Shown: piece by piece, positions 24,219-32,767 of the stretch
How positions within the stretch are numbered: position 1 is the first letter of the stretch
How the letters are laid out: every line of letters begins with the position of its first letter
DNA from: Leeuwenhoekiella marinoflava DSM 3653
Lineage (GTDB): Bacteria > Bacteroidota > Bacteroidia > Flavobacteriales > Flavobacteriaceae
Direction: 5' to 3'
DNA: 64,000 bases
NCBI RefSeq assembly: GCF_900129005.1
Contig: NZ_FQUN01000007.1
Location: forward strand, 181,132 to 245,131
Position numbers and translations under genes: made by a program
The notes under the pieces: model-generated
Databases searched by the model: none
What the model was told of the DNA's origin: nothing
The model's input: only the letters and a program-made list of their open reading frames with translations

Positions 24219-24535
24219 CCGAAATGAAACCTATAAAACGATGCCGGTGCGGCTTGGCCAATTCGTCTACCTGCAAGAACTGCAGTAAAGTACGAATGAT
24301 GCTGATGCTGAAGAACGGCAACGACGAACTGAAATTTAAATCACCTTCTTCAGATAAATTATTCAATCCGGTGTGGTATAGCTATCTCAAATTCAATCGC
24401 TACGATGAGGAGCGCATAGCAGCTAAGATGGTAGAACGCGTCCAGATGAATTCTAAATATGCGGGTAAGATACAGCAGCTGCAGTTCTACCGCAATGGTG
24501 ACCGTAGCCAACCTTTTAAAATCGTCAGATTATGA
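24215..24535 (+). CDS. Hypothetical Cys-rich 106-aa protein
   Basis: The N-terminus holds CRCGLANSSTCKNC, a compact four-Cys cluster that could bind zinc, followed by a hydrophobic helix (MMLMLKNG) and a conserved-looking YSYLKFNRYDEERIAAKMVE. It overlaps both neighbours by 4 bases (ATGA), so it is translationally coupled. The function is unknown. Confidence 0.65.
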   Translation: MTEMKPIKRCRCGLANSSTCKNCSKVRMMLMLKNGNDELKFKSPSSDKLFNPVWYSYLKFNRYDEERIAAKMVERVQMNSKYAGKIQQLQFYRNGDRSQPFKIVRL

Positions 24536-24885
24536 ACAAAATCGTGCTCAATAAGCTAAAGCCAGATGATCTCAGCACGCTCAATGAAGCCTGTGTATTG
24601 TACGATCAATACTTAGATTTCTTTGCTCAGGCAGAACCGGGACCGGCAATACTTATTTATAAGTCCATTGCTTTGGAGCTTGCCTATACTTTGGCCGGTA
24701 GACTAAAAGTACGCCGGGTTCCGGCAACGAGTCTGCTAAATCTGGAGGTACACAGTGCATTCATTTTGCAAAATGCATTGATGCATTATAACGGCAAAGT
24801 AGAACACTCTTTAGAACGTGCCCGGGCTTATCGCTTATTAGAGCGCGTTAATCAACTGTTACCGGTAACGGTAGCGCAACCGTAA
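24532..24885 (+). CDS. Hypothetical 117-aa helical protein
   Basis: All-helical, Leu/Ala-rich soluble protein (NKLKPDDLSTLNEACVLYDQ). ATGA overlap with the upstream gene. Its stop codon lies inside the next CGTAACGCT motif (24881-24889). No family recognised. Confidence 0.6.
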   Translation: MNKIVLNKLKPDDLSTLNEACVLYDQYLDFFAQAEPGPAILIYKSIALELAYTLAGRLKVRRVPATSLLNLEVHSAFILQNALMHYNGKVEHSLERARAYRLLERVNQLLPVTVAQP

Positions 24886-24900
24886 CGCTAAAATTATAAA

Positions 24901-25326
24901 ATGATAGTCAATTCTTATTTCTGGAGTATAAAAGTTTACACTTCACAATTCAGCCATAAGCTTGTTGAAAGATTCTATTGGGGGGATTACACATTAGAGC
25001 AGTTTAGCCGCTGGAAATGGTATTTTAAATACAGAGCAGCATTACTACAGATAAAATATCCCAGATATTACATCCGCACTGCCTGGGGACCAGAACCAGC
25101 AACAAGATCAAAGAATACAATATTAAAAGCTCGCATCAGAGCTAAAAAGGCTAAAATAACTCAGTACAGTAAAAAGCTGAAAATGGCCAAAGATGAATGG
25201 AATGAGCTTTTTCCAATATCTGAGAATGAACTTTATATCAAAGCAAATCAAAAAATTGAGAGATTGAAAAGGGAGCTTAATGAAATGCAAATCGAAATTC
25301 AATCAAATTCACTAACCAAAAATTGA
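24901..25326 (+). CDS. Hypothetical 141-aa basic coiled-coil protein
   Basis: Strongly basic N-terminus rich in Trp/Tyr (MIVNSYFWSIKVYTSQF, WKWYFKYRAALLQIKYPRYY) followed by a long charged coiled-coil (KARIRAKKAKITQYSKKLKM onward). No catalytic motif. Preceded by the CGTAACGCT motif 11 bases before the ATG. A nucleic-acid-binding role would fit the charge; not proven. Confidence 0.6.
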   Translation: MIVNSYFWSIKVYTSQFSHKLVERFYWGDYTLEQFSRWKWYFKYRAALLQIKYPRYYIRTAWGPEPATRSKNTILKARIRAKKAKITQYSKKLKMAKDEWNELFPISENELYIKANQKIERLKRELNEMQIEIQSNSLTKN

Positions 25327-25331
25327 AACTA

Positions 25332-26390
25332 ATGGCAATCAATCTATACAATACTCAGATCGAGGAGCTCTACATCCATCAGGTAGGCAATAAGTGCAGA
25401 GGGGAAGGCATTTTCTGGAATGATCATCCTACGTATCTAAGCGATGAGATCACGCCCCTCGTAAAAGAATTCTTTTTTAAGCTATTTCGGGAGAAAGAAG
25501 AAACCCTGTTTCAATTTGTACACGAAGTAGATCTGGAGTATCACGACTTGTACCCAGGTATAAAAAAATGTTTTGACGCGCAAGTGCCTCTAAGTCAGTT
25601 GGCGTTGAAGGTCTGCAAGCATATGTATGATCAGAGTAATCATCCACACGTGAAGCCGGGCGAAGTGTATATCGCCAGGCTTAGTAGTGTGATCCTGGAT
25701 AACACAAAGTACAATGCGATCGGAATTTTCAAATCAGAGCTGAAGCACGACTTTCTTCAGTTTAAAAAAAAGGAAAGCCAGATGGAGATGCTGCTGCAGC
25801 AGGGGATCAGTCTCAGCAAGCTAGACAAAGGCGCCATCATTATAGACCTGGACGGGGACGAAGGCTACCGCATATTGAATATAGATACAAACCGGTACGA
25901 CACAAAGTACTGGACCGAAAAGGTACTAGGTGTAGATGTGATCCTCAATGACAACCTGTATACCAAAAAATACCTGAAGTTCTTTCAGGATTTTGCTAAA
26001 GAGGTGATCAGACCTGCAGGGGATAAGCGCGACGAGCTGCTGTTTATGAATAAGGCCATCCATCATTTTGGCACCCACGACACCTATGACCAGGACGAGT
26101 TTCTTACCGAGGTTCTGGAGGATCCGGGAATGCAGGCCGAGTTTGATCATTATAAAGTGGAGCAGGGCCCCAAGTATGGTATAGAAGATTTGAGCAGCTT
26201 CGCTATTGTAAACGAGGCGATTAAACCTGCGGTACGCAATTTTAAGAGCCTGATTGAGTTAGATACAAACGTGGCCATTAAAATGGATTTTGTCAATGCT
26301 GAAAGCTTTGAAAAGTTCGTTGAAAAAGGTTGGGATGAAGAACGCCAGATGTATTACTACCTGGTTTATTTTAATAAAGAAAAGAAATAG
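25332..26390 (+). CDS. NdpA/YejK-family nucleoid-associated protein
   Basis: 352-aa protein of the nucleoid-associated NdpA (YejK) family. Recognisable blocks are IEELYIHQVGNKCRGEG near the N-terminus, VILDNTKYNAIGIFKSE around residues 120-140 and KGAIIIDLDGDEGYRILNID around 180. The ATG at 25332 (MAINLYNTQ) is chosen over the TTG at 25323. Cellular homologs bind the nucleoid; their function is poorly defined. Copies are frequent on Bacteroidota mobile elements. In an early phage operon it may coat phage DNA, remodel the host nucleoid or protect against defence nucleases. It stands between small unknowns and the end of the early operon. Confidence 0.75.
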   Translation: MAINLYNTQIEELYIHQVGNKCRGEGIFWNDHPTYLSDEITPLVKEFFFKLFREKEETLFQFVHEVDLEYHDLYPGIKKCFDAQVPLSQLALKVCKHMYDQSNHPHVKPGEVYIARLSSVILDNTKYNAIGIFKSELKHDFLQFKKKESQMEMLLQQGISLSKLDKGAIIIDLDGDEGYRILNIDTNRYDTKYWTEKVLGVDVILNDNLYTKKYLKFFQDFAKEVIRPAGDKRDELLFMNKAIHHFGTHDTYDQDEFLTEVLEDPGMQAEFDHYKVEQGPKYGIEDLSSFAIVNEAIKPAVRNFKSLIELDTNVAIKMDFVNAESFEKFVEKGWDEERQMYYYLVYFNKEKK

Positions 26391-26392
26391 GT

Positions 26393-26572
26393 ATGTATAC
26401 GGTGAAGGAAATATGCCAGGCTTTGCTACACTGCAAAAACCTTATTGAGTTTTGCACTGTAATGAATATTGTCAATTACCTCTGCAGGTCAGGTGATTTT
26501 AATGAGGAACAGAAATATGCGATTGAAGCTGCATCGATCGTAAAACGCAGGACTTTTAATTTTAGAAGATGA
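26393..26572 (+). CDS. Hypothetical 59-aa protein, last early gene
   Basis: Starts 2 bases after the NdpA-type stop. Sequence begins MYTVKEICQALLHCKNLIEF and ends SIVKRRTFNFRR; helical with four Cys that do not form a clear zinc knuckle. Its packing and codon pattern support a real gene. It closes the rightward early operon. Confidence 0.6.
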   Translation: MYTVKEICQALLHCKNLIEFCTVMNIVNYLCRSGDFNEEQKYAIEAASIVKRRTFNFRR

Positions 26573-26692
26573 GTTATAAACAATTTTAAGCGATTTTTAT
26601 TTGATATCTAATTTATCCAAATTAGACATGTACAAATACTTTTGTGTTACATTTGTACCACACTTGTAACAATTGTGTAACAAAAAAATAGA

Positions 26693-26714
26693 AAACCCGC
26701 CTTACGACGGGTTT
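26693..26714 (+). terminator. First early-operon terminator
   Basis: AAACCCG pairs with CGGGTTT around an 8-base loop, 120 bases after the last early gene. The U-run after it is interrupted, so termination may be partial. Confidence 0.6.
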
Positions 26715-26823
26715 GGTTTCTAATCTTCTGGAGCCTTTTTATTAGACTCCTTAATTATTAGAAAAATCAAAAGCAAGTATACCGCTTCCATTTTTGTAAG
26801 GAATTTGTGAGGCACTAAACAAG

Positions 26824-26854
26824 ACCGAGATCCGACAATCTCGGTTTTTTTTTG
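26824..26854 (+). terminator. Second early-operon terminator
   Basis: ACCGAGAT pairs with ATCTCGGT around six bases, followed by nine or more T. A strong rho-independent structure that isolates the early operon from the late genes. Confidence 0.85.
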
Positions 26855-27326
26855 TTTTATACTCCAGATTCTCAAAGAGCTGAACTGCATAGCACCTATG
26901 ATTCGCAGTACTTATGTAAAGTTAGTTTGTTTAAAAGTTGCTTAATGAGTGGTGCTACTAACTTATTCAACATTGTTATCAACATTGCTATTTTTAAATG
27001 GTCAAAAGTTGTCACTATGTAGTGCTCAACTGATTGATAGTCAATATTTAATGCTTTTTGAAAATCCAAAAAGTTTATAGAAAATTAATTTGAAATTATT
27101 TTTTAATCTTAGCACAAATAATTGATTCATTGATTATTAGGTGTTTACGTGTATTAATAAGAAGAGAATAACCAACGTTTATAACTTTAAAAAATGTTGA
27201 TTAAATATCTAAAAAATATAATAGTGTTTGGTTCTTTTAAATATTACATACCTCATTTAAAATGTATACTAACCACTTTTTTTTCATTGGATTTTAAGAT
27301 ATATTTACGAATCCCAAATCGTAACT

Positions 27327-27821
27327 ATGTCTATAAATCTCGCTGCTAAAGCTACCCAAACCCCTTTTATTTGTGGCCTCTACTACTCAAAAGGGGATAA
27401 GTCGTATGCTGCAGTAGGATCTAAAGGATTTACAGACACTATTCTGCTGGAGGAAGCCTATCAGGATGTATATGCGAGTTTGAGTGCAATACGCTTTTCT
27501 CAAAAAAGCACACCCTCCAGATCCGGAGACAGCTTTGCACAACAGCTGCAGTTTCAGTTTCCCAATGGCGATAAAGAAATGGCCGCGCGTATTACAGAAA
27601 TCAAGCGCGCTAAGTATATGATTCTAAAACTCACCAATAATGAGTTTATGATCATCGGTCGCAATGATCTGGAGCAAAATACGAGACCAACCATCACTTC
27701 AGAAAATAACACCCGTACTACGCAAATCACATTTGAAGCCCAAAGCATTTTCCCTGCAGGGAGATTCAACGACGTTTCCGGAAAACTTTTGCCGGCATTA
27801 ATCCCTTTATCCCTATTGTAA
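27327..27821 (+). CDS. Putative phage structural protein
   Basis: 164-aa soluble protein without signal or membrane segment. Beta-rich middle part (MAARITEIKRAKYMILKLTN, EFMIIGRND, TRTTQITFEAQ). It is the first gene of the rightward late region. The C-terminal block FNDVSGKLLPALIPLSLL is hydrophobic. Size and beta content fit a minor tail or baseplate-associated protein, but nothing specific is recognised. The next gene follows after 6 bases. Confidence 0.5.
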   Translation: MSINLAAKATQTPFICGLYYSKGDKSYAAVGSKGFTDTILLEEAYQDVYASLSAIRFSQKSTPSRSGDSFAQQLQFQFPNGDKEMAARITEIKRAKYMILKLTNNEFMIIGRNDLEQNTRPTITSENNTRTTQITFEAQSIFPAGRFNDVSGKLLPALIPLSLL

Positions 27822-27827
27822 AAATTA

Positions 27828-28355
27828 ATGGCGCGCACGCTGGTACCGGTCACGATAAAACCCCACTTAATACCCTTTCTGTATCAGCATTTTAAAGGCG
27901 AGACGGCACGCATCAATAACAAGCGCGTAAAGAGCTTCATCATAGATATGCGTACGCCTTTTGGTAAGATGATTCGGTTTTTAGCCAAAAAAAAGCCATC
28001 AAAAAAGGGGTGTGACACAACTTACAGTATTTTTTTTAGCCTGGAAGAATTTCCGCGCGGTCGCCAATATTTTGGGCAATTCTACAAATTTGAAAGCGGT
28101 GAAAATTCATTTTTGCATTTTGACCAGGAGGCAATCGAATTCATAAATGCCGAACTCGAAGATTCTTTAATCTCCAGTATGATGTTTTTTCTGCTCGGTT
28201 GGCATCAGAAGGATGGCGATCAAGGCCTAAGTAAGGGAATACAGCAGTTTTGCGTGAAGTATGACCTCTTTGAGCACGGCTATGATGTAGCAGCTGTACG
28301 CCGCCGGTTCTACCGTTGGTTAGAAAAAACAGACAATCTTTTCCCAGCAGGTTAA
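27828..28355 (+). CDS. Hypothetical late protein
   Basis: 175 aa, starts MARTLVPVTIKPHLIPFLYQ. Basic N-terminus (KKKPSKKG) and acidic, aromatic-rich C-terminal half (KYDLFEHGYDVAAVRRRFYR, W-L). No known motif. It lies 6 bases after the preceding gene and 69 before the esterase gene. Possibly a tail-associated protein, by position. Confidence 0.5.
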   Translation: MARTLVPVTIKPHLIPFLYQHFKGETARINNKRVKSFIIDMRTPFGKMIRFLAKKKPSKKGCDTTYSIFFSLEEFPRGRQYFGQFYKFESGENSFLHFDQEAIEFINAELEDSLISSMMFFLLGWHQKDGDQGLSKGIQQFCVKYDLFEHGYDVAAVRRRFYRWLEKTDNLFPAG

Positions 28356-28424
28356 ACACCTGTCACAGCGTAAGCTGCGTGCTACATATACTTTTAGGCT
28401 TATTATTAAAGTAATTGAGCCCCA

Positions 28425-30275
28425 ATGAGCGAATTTCAACAAGACGGAACCCTAGGTATAGAAGACAAACAAGATCACCCGCAGCGCGTGAAAGATCTAA
28501 CCGGTACAGAATCTAAATTCTACTATTCAGCTGAAGAGCTCGACAAGATGCGCCGCGCCACCGAAGAGCTATTTAAAACTAAGGCATCAAAAGAGGATAT
28601 CGTATCAGCTGCAAACGGCTTTATCCTTTTTGCAAACGAAACAGCTGCCAACACCTTTTTTACCAACAATCCACCGGCAGAGGATGTATTGTTTAAATAC
28701 ACAGATGCTGCAGCTTCAAAAGCAGATTATTACCGTCGAGCGAGTGATAATACTACGCAGGTGTTGAAGGAGCGCAGTTTGACGGAAGAAGATATTTCAC
28801 AGACGGGACCTATTGAGAATGGAGCTAATGTAACAACTGAGGGGCAACTTTACGATGAAAAGATAGCGGCACAATTGTACGCTGATCAAAAGTTATCAGA
28901 GGCACCGGATGCGGTAAAACAAGATCTTGACATTCAAAGTACCGATAAGTTTCCGCTTTGTATTTACGACAAGACTACCGGATGGATATACCAAGCCTTT
29001 GATGAAGAGGGTAAGATGCTTGTTGGTGAGGGCGAAAGTAATGGAGTCAAATTCCAAATTTACCTTACTGACCAATGGAAAATTATAATTGTCTACGGTC
29101 AGTCTTTCACCCGAGGTGCCTCAGACACTTCGATTTCTAAAGCCGTACTTGACAGATTGTACACCTTTGCTGGCGGTGTTGTTACTAATGAATATGCCGA
29201 CGATGTGTTTGGTTACGGTAGCAGAGTGGCGCATATTGAGGGGATCAATCCCAATTTTGATACCGAAACGCCTTGCTATGGAGTTGCTAGTTCTGCGTTG
29301 AAGCGTATTCAAGATTCAGGGCAAGAATTAGGGGAGCTTGACTTTATTACTTTTGCTCCCGGACAATCAGGTATATCTATTGATGCTCTCGACAAGGGTA
29401 CCTCTCACTACACAAATCTTATAGAGGGCATTCAGAAGGCTTACGATCTTGCTCAAGCTGCCGGAAAGTCTATCAGTGTATTGCCGGTAATTTGGATTCA
29501 TGGCCAATCTGATGCTGATTTCACCGTTACCGACTACGTTTTGAAGTTGAAAACCTTGCGAGATGATCTCAATGTCGATCTGAAGACAATAATCAAAGAT
29601 CACCCAGACTTAGATTGGATCATTCAGCAAACAGATATACCACGAAAGCACAATGCTGGACCTGTACTTGCAGCTTATGAGTTAGCAGCTGAGGAAAACA
29701 ACGGTTTTCATCTTGCAGACGTCGAATATCATTTGCCTCACAACCCCGAGGATCCTATTCATATGGTATCTGAAAGTTACTTGAAGCTAGGGGCGAAAAT
29801 GGGGTATGTTATGGCTCGGGTGGCATTTGAAAAATACAACTGGAAAGGAATATACCCGTACGATGTAAGTATTCAAGGCAGAATCATCAGATTCAAATTG
29901 AATCGCCCGGACTCACGATTCAAATTCCTTTTCGATGAAGTAACAGTCAACAATCCCGGGGCTTATGGTTTTCGTCTGACTTCAGATGGTAGTACTTCTC
30001 TAACTTCAATTGCATCCATTGATATTGTCAATGATGATACAATAGTAGTCGTTTCAGGTGTAGACCTTGCTCCATTGGCTGCAACTGCCTTAGAACTACG
30101 TTATGCACTTCGTGTAGGTTCCACTGGTGACAATCCGGGACCTACTACAGGTAGCCGTGGAAACCTGAGAGACAATCAAGGAGATGTCGTAAAGTTCAAA
30201 GACCCAAATCTTGGAGAATATCCGCTCCACAATTGGTGCCCTTCATTCAAAATTTCACTTAATCAATATCTGTAA
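28425..30275 (+). CDS. Tail-associated SGNH/sialate O-acetylesterase-like protein
   Basis: 616 aa. Residues 1-205 look like a phage-attachment stem with coiled helices. From about 218 an SGNH-hydrolase domain of the sialate 9-O-acetylesterase type follows: block I with the nucleophile Ser in VYGQSFTRGAS (about 222), a further block FAPGQSGISID, WIHGQSDAD near 356 and the C-terminal DPIHMVSESYLKLG near 443 with the probable catalytic His. The final 130 residues are a beta-rich domain. I infer a tail-spike or fibre that deacetylates surface polysaccharide during adsorption. It could also be involved in lysis, since lysis genes follow. Confidence 0.7.
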   Translation: MSEFQQDGTLGIEDKQDHPQRVKDLTGTESKFYYSAEELDKMRRATEELFKTKASKEDIVSAANGFILFANETAANTFFTNNPPAEDVLFKYTDAAASKADYYRRASDNTTQVLKERSLTEEDISQTGPIENGANVTTEGQLYDEKIAAQLYADQKLSEAPDAVKQDLDIQSTDKFPLCIYDKTTGWIYQAFDEEGKMLVGEGESNGVKFQIYLTDQWKIIIVYGQSFTRGASDTSISKAVLDRLYTFAGGVVTNEYADDVFGYGSRVAHIEGINPNFDTETPCYGVASSALKRIQDSGQELGELDFITFAPGQSGISIDALDKGTSHYTNLIEGIQKAYDLAQAAGKSISVLPVIWIHGQSDADFTVTDYVLKLKTLRDDLNVDLKTIIKDHPDLDWIIQQTDIPRKHNAGPVLAAYELAAEENNGFHLADVEYHLPHNPEDPIHMVSESYLKLGAKMGYVMARVAFEKYNWKGIYPYDVSIQGRIIRFKLNRPDSRFKFLFDEVTVNNPGAYGFRLTSDGSTSLTSIASIDIVNDDTIVVVSGVDLAPLAATALELRYALRVGSTGDNPGPTTGSRGNLRDNQGDVVKFKDPNLGEYPLHNWCPSFKISLNQYL

Positions 30276-30279
30276 AACA

Positions 30280-31101
30280 ATGGGAATAGCAATAGGAACA
30301 ACAATAGCAAATGCAAGTGATCAAGGGCTTGGTAATATTTTTCTAAACAAGCAATACATCAGTCGTGGTGGAATAACTGATGCTGATACAATTGCAGCGT
30401 TAGAAACTTTTGAAGCTGCATTGAGGTCAAAAGGCTTAATCAATAGATTGTCTAAGATCTTTTTGCAAACAGGAAAAGCGAGCAGTGATGCAATTGATTT
30501 TCTGAACCCTGCTAACACTGATTTTGTATACGAAAATGACGAAGCCACCGATCATACGAAAGCTTTAGGTTATACATCTTCATCATCTGAAGGGAAGTAT
30601 GTGAGTAATAGTGGAAGTACTATTCCGCTTCCAGTTGATACAATGCATTTTCACGCCTACAATACGACTCCCGATACTGAAGCTTCACCGGCTCAACGAT
30701 TGATTAGAGTTGCAATTGGAAATGATTTTCTTGTTGAATTAATAAGAAACCAAAGCGGAAGAACTTTAGGTGTTATTGGATTATACACTTCAGACACAGA
30801 GGGTCTTGTTCGCGCAGATGTGGGGTATGACACTACTAAGACTGGGCTACTATCTGTAGTAAGACAAACAACTTCAGTCAAGTTGTATGATGGGGGTGTT
30901 GAGATTGGTTCAAAATCAGTAACGCCTTTTACAGGCAATGCTCCGGCTGCTTCAAAAATTGATATTTTGAATTCATTTGACAGCAACATTCCAAATATTT
31001 CAATGCGTGCTTTTGCTTGGGGAAGTGGCGAATGGACTCCGCAAAATGAAGAAGATTTTAAGGATGCATTGAACGCTCTGAATAATGCATTATCCGTTTA
31101 A
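30280..31101 (+). CDS. Putative tail fibre/receptor-binding accessory protein
   Basis: 273 aa, ATG at 30280 (MGIAIGTTIANASDQGLGNI), 4 bases after the esterase stop. Gly/Ser/Thr-rich beta protein with ALETFEAALRSKGLINRLSK and a lectin-like tail (NISMRAFAWGSGEWTPQNEE). An earlier in-frame start at 30211 lies within the esterase gene and is rejected. Position directly after the esterase-type spike suggests a companion fibre or tip protein; no family is recognised. Confidence 0.55.
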   Translation: MGIAIGTTIANASDQGLGNIFLNKQYISRGGITDADTIAALETFEAALRSKGLINRLSKIFLQTGKASSDAIDFLNPANTDFVYENDEATDHTKALGYTSSSSEGKYVSNSGSTIPLPVDTMHFHAYNTTPDTEASPAQRLIRVAIGNDFLVELIRNQSGRTLGVIGLYTSDTEGLVRADVGYDTTKTGLLSVVRQTTSVKLYDGGVEIGSKSVTPFTGNAPAASKIDILNSFDSNIPNISMRAFAWGSGEWTPQNEEDFKDALNALNNALSV

Positions 31102-31103
31102 TT

Positions 31104-31481
31104 ATGAATTTCCTATCACAAAATTGGGAGGCTATAGCTGCAGTACTTGGAACCCTAATCACCGGGGTCGTCTCCTTTTTTGGTGGGCGAAAATCTAAGA
31201 AGATCAGCGAGCAGGACCAGCAGGCCAGTGCGCTTCAGAATATGCAAGCAGCTTATGACACCTGGACAGGCCAAAGCAACAAACAAATAGATCGATTGAT
31301 CAGTGAAATAGATGCAATGAAGCAAGAAAACCGCGATCAGCGCATAGCACTTACAGCGCTCCAGAAGGACAACTCAAAATTGCATATCGAAATATCAAAG
31401 TTGATGACCAAGAATAATGAGCTTAATATGATGGTCATGAAGCTCCAGCGGGAGAATGAAAAACTTAAAACCACCAAGTAG
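31104..31481 (+). CDS. Holin-like membrane protein with coiled coil
   Basis: 125 aa. One N-terminal hydrophobic segment (IAAVLGTLITGVVSFFG, residues about 11-27), a short basic turn (GRKSKK), then a long coiled-coil to the end (QKDNSKLHIEISKLMTKNNE). Such one-TM plus coiled-coil proteins precede the endolysin in Bacteroidota phages and are read as holins. The endolysin gene follows after 1 base. Pore formation is inferred from context. Confidence 0.6.
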   Translation: MNFLSQNWEAIAAVLGTLITGVVSFFGGRKSKKISEQDQQASALQNMQAAYDTWTGQSNKQIDRLISEIDAMKQENRDQRIALTALQKDNSKLHIEISKLMTKNNELNMMVMKLQRENEKLKTTK

Positions 31482-31482
31482 C

Positions 31483-32022
31483 ATGAAAGTAGCAGAAATC
31501 ACCTTCGGGTATAAATTAAAAGCAGACGTTCTTAAATGCGATCCTCAGGCATTTGTAGATAAGGTTATAGAGATCAGCCGGTGCCTGTATATCAATCCGC
31601 ATTGGTTGATGGTGGTGATGGAGCTCGAGACTGCCGGAACCTTTGATCCTGCAATAACCAATTCTTTAGGATATACGGGTTTGATTCAATTTGGTACAGC
31701 TGCAGCTGCAGATTTGAGTATTACCACTGCGCAATTGCGCAAGATGAATGCTCTGGAGCAGTTGGACTATGTGTATCGCTATTTGAAACCCTACACCCGC
31801 AGAATGCAAAAGCTTGCAGATGTATATCTGGCCGTGTTTTTTCCCAGGGCAATCGGCCGCCACGACGGTTGGGTGTTACAAACCGCACGACTATCACCGG
31901 AGCGCATCGCAAAGTGGAATCCCGGCTTTGATGTAGACAAGAATAAGCAGATACAAATCTGGGAAATCAAACAAAAAGTAATCGCCCGCGTGCGAAAAGA
32001 TCAACTTAAAAACATAGCCTGA
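31483..32022 (+). CDS. Lytic transglycosylase-type endolysin
   Basis: 179 aa, starting MKVAEITFGYKLKAD; the earlier in-frame ATG at 31456 lies inside the holin gene. Lysozyme/transglycosylase fold signature: VVMELETAGTFDPAITNSLG, then YTGLIQFGTAAA; the acidic residue Glu49 sits at the catalytic position of the family, and GLIQF is the usual following block. No signal peptide, so it depends on the holin to reach the peptidoglycan. The gene overlaps the next by 1 base. It is the peptidoglycan-cutting enzyme of the lysis cassette. Confidence 0.75.
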   Translation: MKVAEITFGYKLKADVLKCDPQAFVDKVIEISRCLYINPHWLMVVMELETAGTFDPAITNSLGYTGLIQFGTAAAADLSITTAQLRKMNALEQLDYVYRYLKPYTRRMQKLADVYLAVFFPRAIGRHDGWVLQTARLSPERIAKWNPGFDVDKNKQIQIWEIKQKVIARVRKDQLKNIA

Positions 32023-32201
32023 TGAACACAAACCAAACCCTTCATGAAAAGTTAAGCGAGCAGGATCCCGATTTTGTAAGTCAGGTGCAAAGTATCAAAA
32101 AAAGCACAGAGCTCTACGCGATGAAAAAGCGCGAAGTAGATCCAGATCGGCGTGAGCTCATCCAAGCGCGGATTGATAATATGTATAGAAAGCAATTCTA
32201 A
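32022..32201 (+). CDS. Hypothetical 59-aa lysis-cassette protein
   Basis: MNTNQTLHEKLSEQDPDFVS at the start, ARIDNMYRKQF at the end. Charged and helical. Its ATG shares a base with the endolysin stop and its stop shares a base with the next start, so it is translationally packed between endolysin and spanin candidates. Function unknown; possibly a regulator of lysis timing. Confidence 0.65.
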   Translation: MNTNQTLHEKLSEQDPDFVSQVQSIKKSTELYAMKKREVDPDRRELIQARIDNMYRKQF

Positions 32202-32767
32202 TGAAAAAAGCAGCCCTACTCTTACTTAGACTTTGTGTATTAGCACTATTGCTAACAGCTGTTGTTTGCGCCACCGAAAGCTGCAGTAGCAAAAAGAAAG
32301 CGACTGAGCGTTACCGGAATACGACCGAGTTTGACAAGAGCGAAAGCTCCAGTGCAAAAATTGAGAACGATAAGGCCAAAGATTGCACTGCAGTAAGCAA
32401 AACAGAAACCGACTGGTCTGCAATCAATGAAAATATTCAGTTTGAATTGATAGATCCTGATCAGGAAGGTTATGCAAATCTCTCTCCAGATGGAAAAGGT
32501 GGTTTTAATTTCACAGGAAAGAATGTAAAAGCATCCTCCGGAAAAAGCCAGGAACAGAAAAAAGAAACGAGAAATGATTCGGTTGCAAAAAAAGAGACTG
32601 ATAACAGCAGTGAAGAGTTAGAAACTTCTTCGACAGAAAGTGGACAAACACTAGACAGCGGCCGGACAAGTAATAGCGAAGCTACACGCTGGCCGTTTTG
32701 GTTTCTTTTGGTTCCAGTAGTTCTTGGAGCTCTTATTTATTTTCGGGGCTGGAAGTTTTGGAAATAA
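32201..32767 (+). CDS. Unimolecular spanin candidate
   Basis: 188 aa with a hydrophobic signal-like N-terminus (residues 6-23, LLLLRLCVLALLLTAVVC) followed by Cys28 in ESCSSKKK, a probable lipid-attachment Cys though the lipobox is not canonical. A long polar, Ser/Lys/Glu-rich middle (about 130 residues) leads to a C-terminal transmembrane helix (FWFLLVPVVLGALIYF). An outer-membrane lipoprotein anchor plus an inner-membrane C-terminal anchor is the topology of T1 gp11-type u-spanins, which fuse the two membranes at the end of lysis. Location immediately after holin and endolysin supports this. Confidence 0.6.
   Translation: MKKAALLLLRLCVLALLLTAVVCATESCSSKKKATERYRNTTEFDKSESSSAKIENDKAKDCTAVSKTETDWSAINENIQFELIDPDQEGYANLSPDGKGGFNFTGKNVKASSGKSQEQKKETRNDSVAKKETDNSSEELETSSTESGQTLDSGRTSNSEATRWPFWFLLVPVVLGALIYFRGWKFWK

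Larger units (their letters stand above)
26573..27326. other. 750-bp early/late boundary without genes
   Basis: No convincing open frame. It contains two terminators (26693-26714 and 26824-26854), a TACATTTG that fits a -7 element (26648-26655), and the repeats TCAACATTG (twice near 26966-26990) and TTGATTCATTGATTATT (27120-27138). The AT content is higher than in the neighbours. It is the natural place for a late promoter and its activator sites, given that all genes to the right are structural. Confidence 0.5.
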
